From NCBI GenBank assembly GCA_046329195.1, contig JAXLVB010000003.1, positions 682,001 to 746,000 on the forward strand: a stretch of DNA of 64,000 bases. Direction: 5' to 3'. The translations under genes and the position numbers were made by a program. Below are positions 59,853 through 64,000 of the stretch, piece by piece (the stretch's first letter is position 1; each line of letters starts with the position of its first letter). Source of the DNA: JAXLVB01 sp046329195 (GTDB lineage: Bacteria; Bacteroidota; Bacteroidia; Cytophagales; Spirosomataceae). The notes below the pieces were generated by a model, which did not search any database, had not been told where the DNA came from, and saw only the letters and a list, made by a program, of their open reading frames with translations.

Positions 59853-60554
59853 ATGAAGCGTTTTCTCTTTTTTCTATTGTTCACGGGCTGGCTTGGTAGC
59901 TGTACTCATCGCCAACATGCTGGTCAGACCATTTCGGCACCAGCATTTGCTGAGAAAATAAAACAACTCCCTACAGCGCCTGTGGTGGACGTACGCACAC
60001 CCGAAGAATTTGCCAAAGGGCACATTCCGAACGCTGTCAATATGGATTGGAATGGGAATGGTTTCCAACAGCAAATCTCGGCGTTAGACAAAACCGCCCC
60101 CGTGCTGGTGTATTGCTTGAGTGGCGGGCGTAGTTCTTCGGCCATTAGCAAAATGTATGAGTGGGGTTTTAAAGAGGTGTACGAATTAGACGGAGGTATT
60201 ATGAAATGGCGTGGTGCCAATCTTCCTGAAATCAACAACGCCCCAAGCCTAACGGCCGGCATGAGTCAAGAGCAATTTGAGAAACTCTTGGTATCCGACA
60301 AGTTGGTACTAGTTGATTTTTATGCCGATTGGTGTGGACCTTGCAAGAAAATGAAGCCTTACTTTGAGGCTATTTCGAAGGAGTTGGGCAACAAAGTGGT
60401 AGTGGTCCGCATCAATGCCGACGATAATCAAAACCTAACGAAAGCTCTTCAGATTGATGCGTTGCCGGTGGTGTCGCTCTACAAAAACAAATCGCTGGTT
60501 TGGACGCATACGGGTTACATGAGCAAAGAAGACATGGTCAATAAACTCAATTGA
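59853..60554 (+). CDS. Rhodanese-thioredoxin fusion lipoprotein
   Basis: A 233-aa envelope protein from ATG 59853 (MKRFLFFLLFTGWLGSC, lipobox LGSC). Rhodanese domain (about 30-125): APVVDVRTPEEFAKGHIPN, active-site CLSGGRSSS. Thioredoxin domain (about 130-232): LVDFYADWCGPCKKMKPYF with CxxC, and the cis-proline in ALPVVSLYKN. The fusion could move sulfane sulfur or reduce persulfides on the periplasmic side. Last gene of the operon before its terminator. Confidence 0.92.
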   Translation: MKRFLFFLLFTGWLGSCTHRQHAGQTISAPAFAEKIKQLPTAPVVDVRTPEEFAKGHIPNAVNMDWNGNGFQQQISALDKTAPVLVYCLSGGRSSSAISKMYEWGFKEVYELDGGIMKWRGANLPEINNAPSLTAGMSQEQFEKLLVSDKLVLVDFYADWCGPCKKMKPYFEAISKELGNKVVVVRINADDNQNLTKALQIDALPVVSLYKNKSLVWTHTGYMSKEDMVNKLN

Positions 60555-60596
60555 TTCATAATCAAATTGTTAATTAAGAAATTACAACTTTTAGAT

Positions 60597-60626
60597 AGCC
60601 TGCTTGCCTTGGTAAGCAGGCTTTTT
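60597..60626 (+). terminator. Terminator of the sulfur operon
   Basis: AGCCTGCTT-N8-AAGCAGGCT, 9-bp perfect stem, with TTTTT. 42 nt past the stop. Confidence 0.9.
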
Positions 60627-60669
60627 GTTGCAATACGCTCTGGATTATAGGCCACTTATACAAGAAAAA

Positions 60670-60726
60670 CAAATGCAATAGTGTTGCATTTGTCGAATTC
60701 ATATTTACTTTTGCAACATCATTGCA
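60670..60726 (+). promoter_or_regulatory. Promoter with two TGCAA-N5-TTGCA operators
   Basis: First operator: CAAATGCAA-TAGTG-TTGCATTTG (60670-60692), a perfect 9+5+9 repeat. Second: TGCAA-CATCA-TTGCA (60712-60726), overlapping the -7 box. Promoter: TTG (60684-60686), N19, TACTTTTG (60706-60713). So -33 lies in operator 1 and -7 at operator 2: typical repression geometry. Confidence 0.8.
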
Positions 60727-60752
60727 TTTAAACTAACTTTTCGATTTCTCCT

Positions 60753-61298
60753 ATGTTTACCCTCAAAAAATCATTGTGGCTGGTATTGCTGATGAGTATT
60801 GCGGCGAGTAGCTGTAAAAAAGATACTACCGAACCTGACGACAACGAACTCATCACGACGGTTCGTTTGAAATTTACAGAGGCAGGTACTACGCTTGCCA
60901 CTACCTTTGAGTACAAAGATCCTGACGGCGACGGCGGTGCAGCTCCTACCAAATTTGATAAGGTTTCGCTCAAAAAAGGGGCAACGTATTCATTTGCGAT
61001 TGAGGTGTTAAACGAAAGTACCAGCCCTGCTTCAGACATTACACAAGAAATAGCCTCAAAGGCCGACGAGCACTTGTTTAATTATGCCTCGACACCAGTA
61101 GGCTTGGTCACATTTACGATTACGGACAAAGACAGTAAAAATCTGCCTGTCGGGCTAAAAGCCAATGTAGTAGCCGCTACTACAGCCGGAACAGGCAAAC
61201 TCAAAGTACAGCTACGCCATCAACCCGGCACCAAAAATGGCACCTTAACACCAGGCTCCGACGATATTAATCTTGATTTTGATTTAGAAGTGAAATAA
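60753..61298 (+). CDS. Lipoprotein with beta-sandwich fold, probable partner of the ZnuD-like receptor
   Basis: A 181-aa protein with lipobox ASSC (LVLLMSIAASSC). The mature part starts TTEPDDNELITTVRLKFTE and continues FEYKDPDGDGGAAPTKFD; the domain is of the type annotated as type 1 periplasmic-binding-fold lipoprotein in Bacteroidota, where it usually sits beside a ZnuD-like TonB receptor. Here it is 12 kb from the receptor but has the identical operator. A role in metal capture at the outer membrane is inference. Confidence 0.8.
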   Translation: MFTLKKSLWLVLLMSIAASSCKKDTTEPDDNELITTVRLKFTEAGTTLATTFEYKDPDGDGGAAPTKFDKVSLKKGATYSFAIEVLNESTSPASDITQEIASKADEHLFNYASTPVGLVTFTITDKDSKNLPVGLKANVVAATTAGTGKLKVQLRHQPGTKNGTLTPGSDDINLDFDLEVK

Positions 61299-61302
61299 CG
61301 TT

Positions 61303-61335
61303 AAAAAAGACTGCTTCGATGAGGCAGTCTTTTTT
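61303..61335. terminator. Bidirectional terminator
   Basis: AAAAAAGACTGC-N9-GCAGTCTTTTTT, 12-bp perfect stem, between the lipoprotein gene and convergent preA. Confidence 0.9.
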
Positions 61336-61381
61336 GTTTTTCTCTCGTTATCAATTGATTTTCTACCGTTTCAAATCTCCT

Positions 61382-62650
61382 CTAATGGTCATTAAGGGGT
61401 AAATCTCTAGCTACAAATTCTTTCCAGTTTAGGTATTCGGGAGCGTGGCGATGTTCCACCATGGTGATGCAGTCGTTGACGGGGCAGACCAATTTGCACA
61501 AATTACATCCTACGCAGTCGTTGTCTTTGACGGTGTAGGTGTTGTAAGGAAACCCTTTGTCTAACTGTATCGCTTGATGGGAAGCGTCTTCGCAGGTAAT
61601 GTGACACAGGCCGCAGTGAATGCACTTGGACTGGTCTATGTTGGCAATGATGTGGTAATTGAGGTCCAGTTTTTCCCATTCGGTGAGTTTGGGTACTGAT
61701 TTTCCGATGAAATCAGTGGTTTTTTGAAAGCCTTTTTCATCCATCCAGTTATTGAGCCCACTGCAAAGGTCTTCGACTATTCGGAACCCGTAACGCATGG
61801 CAGCTGTACAAATTTGCACACTGGTAGAGCCTAATAACATGAATTCGATGGCGTCTTGCCAAGTAGAAATACCGCCAATACCCGAAATCGGTACTTGCCG
61901 AGTGGTAGGGTCTTGACTAATGGTAGCGAGCATTTTGAGTGCTATGGGTTTTACGGCTGGCCCACAATAACCGCCATATACCGATTGGCCTGCCACGTTT
62001 GGATTGGGCACCAAGGTATCTAAATCAATGCCCGTTACCGACTGAATGGTATTGATAAGCGACAGCGCATTAGAGCCTGCCTTCACGGCGGCTTTGCCTG
62101 TGGGTACTACGGAGTGAACATTAGGCGTGAGTTTGGTAATAACGGGAATCGTAGCTACTTCCATGACCCACTCAACTACCATACCTGCAATTTCGGGGTC
62201 TTGGCCTACGGCGGCGCCCATACCTCGCTCGGTCATGCCGTGCGGGCAGCCAAAGTTAAGCTCAAGGCCGTGTGCTCCAGTATCTTCTACTTGCTTGATT
62301 AGTTCGTGCCATTTCTCACGGGTATTGTCGGCCATGAGCGAAACAATCATGGCTCGGTCCGGAAACTCTTTGAGAACTTCTTTGATTTCTCGGAGGTTGA
62401 TGTCTAGCGGGCGGTCAGAGATGAGCTCGATGTTGTTGAGTCCCATCATACGGTGGCCGTTGTAGTTCACTGACGAGTAGCGAGACGACACGTTTTTGAT
62501 TTGTGAGCCAAGGGTTTTCCATACTACTCCTCCCCAGCCCGCTTCAAAGGCTCTTAGCACGTTTACTTTTTTGTCGGTGGGGGGAGCTGATGCCAGCCAG
62601 AAAGGATTGGGCGATTTAATCCCCAGAAAATCACACGATATATCTGCCAT
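61382..62650 (-). CDS. preA: NAD-dependent dihydropyrimidine dehydrogenase subunit PreA
   Basis: A 422-aa flavin enzyme, catalytic subunit of the NAD-dependent dihydropyrimidine dehydrogenase that reduces uracil and thymine. FMN-barrel features: NPFWLASAPPTDKKVNVL, GLELNFGCPHGMTERGMG, VPISGIGGISTWQDAIEFM. The C-terminus has two 4Fe-4S clusters: CIHCGLCHITC and CVGCNLCKLVCPV. It follows preT by 118 bp with a REP-like hairpin between them. Confidence 0.93.
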   Translation of the reverse strand: MADISCDFLGIKSPNPFWLASAPPTDKKVNVLRAFEAGWGGVVWKTLGSQIKNVSSRYSSVNYNGHRMMGLNNIELISDRPLDINLREIKEVLKEFPDRAMIVSLMADNTREKWHELIKQVEDTGAHGLELNFGCPHGMTERGMGAAVGQDPEIAGMVVEWVMEVATIPVITKLTPNVHSVVPTGKAAVKAGSNALSLINTIQSVTGIDLDTLVPNPNVAGQSVYGGYCGPAVKPIALKMLATISQDPTTRQVPISGIGGISTWQDAIEFMLLGSTSVQICTAAMRYGFRIVEDLCSGLNNWMDEKGFQKTTDFIGKSVPKLTEWEKLDLNYHIIANIDQSKCIHCGLCHITCEDASHQAIQLDKGFPYNTYTVKDNDCVGCNLCKLVCPVNDCITMVEHRHAPEYLNWKEFVARDLPLNDH

Positions 62651-62738
62651 GGGTAGAGTGCAAAGGTTAAAGTGAGAAGGTTAAAGTTCAAAGGCTAACG
62701 TGTAAAGATCAAAGAATAAAGTGAAATTACTTCCGCCG

Positions 62739-62760
62739 TAGCCTGTGTCCTCACAGGCTA
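62739..62760. repeat. REP-like palindrome between preT and preA
   Basis: TAGCCTGTG-TCCT-CACAGGCTA, same palindrome as at 31316-31339 in opposite orientation, 8 nt after the preT stop. The flank GCCG is conserved too. Confidence 0.7.
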
Positions 62761-62768
62761 TTTTAATT

Positions 62769-64000
62769 TCAGGATTCTTTGTGAGAAATAAATTCCAAAA
62801 TCGCATGAGCAGCGTCTTTGCCTTCTTGCACGGCGTTGACTACTTCTTTGCCTCCATTGACGCAATCGCCACCTGCAAAAACGCCATCAAGGTTGGTTTT
62901 TAGGCCGTTTAACAACAATTTTCCGTTTGTATGGGCTAGTCCTTCTTGAGTAACTAGGGTCTCAAAAGGGGTTTGTCCCGCTGCTTTAATCACCATATCT
63001 ACTTCAAGCACGAAGGTTCTACCCGTATCCATCGGGCTTCGACGCCCCGAAGCATCTGGCTCGCCCAAGGTCATTTCGCTGCAAACAAGACCCGTTACTT
63101 TACCATCCGAGCCTATCACTTCTTTAGGGGCTGCTAAGTATCGAAACTGGCAGCCGTCCAACATAGCAATATCCAACTCGTGTTGAGTGCAGGGCTTTTC
63201 GTTTTCGGTACGGCGATACACAATCGTTACTTCCTTCGCCCCCAATCGTTTTGCTTGTGTAGCGGCATCAATAGCCGTCATGCCCAAGCCGATAACGGCT
63301 ACTTTGTCCCCCACGGCTACTTCCGAAAAGCCCTTGGTCCGAAGGTCGTAAATGAACGAAATCGCATCTACTACACCTTCTAGCTCCTCGCCATTGATAG
63401 CCAGCTGACGAGCCATTCCGACGCCAATTCCAAGAAAAACTGCATCGTATTGTTGCTGCAAATCAGCCAAGTGAATGTCTTGACCAAGTGTCTGGTTGTA
63501 GTGAATATCAATTCCTCCAATAGAAGTAATATAGTTGACTTCGTCTTCGCAGAATTCAGGTGTAACTTTATAGGCTGCAATGCCGTAAGTCATCAAGCCA
63601 CCGCCTTTGGCTTCTTTTTCGTAAACAGTTACGTCCACTCCTTCTAACGAAAGGTAAAAGGCACACGACAAGCCCGCTGGGCCAGCCCCGATTACCGCTA
63701 CTTTTTTGCCGTTTGAAGGTTTGCGCTTGAATAATTTCCACTGCTGCGCAATGGCAGGTTCGGTGGCATAGCGTTGGAGTTTGGCAATGGGGATGGGTTC
63801 TTCGTGCATGAGGTTATACACACATACACCTTCGCAAAGTTTTTCGACGGGGCAAACCTTTGAGCAACCACCTCCAAAAATGTTTGAGCTAAATATCGTT
63901 TCGGCAGAACCTTTCATGTTTCCCGAAGCAATTTGCTTGATGAATTTAGGGATGTTGATGCTCGTAGGGCAAAGCTTGGTACAAGGGGCATCGTAGCACA
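62769..64000 (-). CDS. preT: NAD-dependent dihydropyrimidine dehydrogenase subunit PreT (cut by window edge)
   Basis: The frame is open to the window edge: residues before the first ATG (63917) continue CYDAPCTKLCPTSINIP, the iron-sulfur N-terminus of PreT, so the gene begins outside. Features inside: FGGGCSKVCPVEKLCEGVCV (cluster ligands), AVIGAGPAGLSCAFYLSLEG (FAD), KVAVIGLGMTAIDAA (NAD(P)H), FAGGDCVNGGKEVVNAV. It oxidises NADH and passes electrons to PreA. First gene of the preT-preA operon. Confidence 0.93.
   Translation of the reverse strand, partial: CYDAPCTKLCPTSINIPKFIKQIASGNMKGSAETIFSSNIFGGGCSKVCPVEKLCEGVCVYNLMHEEPIPIAKLQRYATEPAIAQQWKLFKRKPSNGKKVAVIGAGPAGLSCAFYLSLEGVDVTVYEKEAKGGGLMTYGIAAYKVTPEFCEDEVNYITSIGGIDIHYNQTLGQDIHLADLQQQYDAVFLGIGVGMARQLAINGEELEGVVDAISFIYDLRTKGFSEVAVGDKVAVIGLGMTAIDAATQAKRLGAKEVTIVYRRTENEKPCTQHELDIAMLDGCQFRYLAAPKEVIGSDGKVTGLVCSEMTLGEPDASGRRSPMDTGRTFVLEVDMVIKAAGQTPFETLVTQEGLAHTNGKLLLNGLKTNLDGVFAGGDCVNGGKEVVNAVQEGKDAAHAILEFISHKES

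Overview
The window reads as chromosomal DNA of a Bacteroidota bacterium, most likely order Cytophagales (Spirosoma/Runella-like; this is a guess from gene content). The support is a T9SS type B (CHU_C-type) sorting domain, bacillithiol synthase BshC, a two-gene crtI-crtB carotenoid operon, Bacteroidota-restricted families (DUF2911, DUF5606, DUF6503, head GIN), absence of Shine-Dalgarno sequences, and promoters of the Bacteroidota form TTTG-N19-TAnnTTTG. Three promoters match that form with exactly 19 bp spacing (upstream of 25353, 28150 and 60753). No tRNA, rRNA, CRISPR array or insertion sequence was seen.

Layout. 1-12.9 kb: the start of a secreted protein (cut by the edge), DUF2911, hemE, a thioredoxin lipoprotein, a 24-repeat secreted protein, engB, DUF5606, then a DCC1/TIGR01777 operon beside a GbsR-type regulator, a secreted gluzincin-like peptidase, and a secreted pair ending in a polysaccharide deacetylase. 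13-20.9 kb: an ECF sigma factor with a small membrane partner, an AT-rich two-gene unit of unknown role, and a minus-strand run LytTR regulator - TPR histidine kinase - PLP decarboxylase - kdsA. 21-27.7 kb: a five-gene secreted operon (ricin-type lectin, astacin-ricin protease, three lipid-anchored or secreted proteins), murB and a SPOR lipoprotein. 27.9-30.1 kb: an AT-rich three-gene segment bounded by attC-like palindromes. 30.2-44.9 kb: fabD, DUF6503, AlgH, GIN protein, penicillin acylase, recG, surface proteins and bshC. 44.9-53.4 kb: carotenoid genes, a sigma factor, a ZnuD-like TonB receptor and a metzincin. 53.4-64 kb: psuG, a pair of overlapping P-loop ATPases, a six-gene sulfane-sulfur operon, a lipoprotein that shares the TonB receptor's operator, and preA/preT (preT cut by the edge).

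Most unusual items: (1) the 2.2 kb segment at 27966-30138 has integron-cassette geometry: an attC-like imperfect palindrome at its end, a weaker one at its start, and a first core box complementary to the last, but no integrase in view. (2) Two overlapping ATPase genes, one with six near-identical 32-residue TPR/Sel1 units, have a private repeat-rich promoter; they look like a STAND-type sensor system of unknown function. (3) Two small regulons can be read directly: TGCAA-N5-TTGCA joins the TonB receptor at 48519 and the lipoprotein at 60753, 12 kb apart; ATTTTCA-N8-TGAAAAT joins the GbsR-like regulator and the DCC1/TIGR01777 operon. (4) Several minus-strand genes (hemE, crtI, the LytTR regulator) have a -7 box ending 4-5 nt before ATG, which predicts leaderless mRNAs.

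Start codons were moved inward from the longest open frame wherever an internal ATG gave a proper signal peptide or the family's usual N-terminus; each case is stated.
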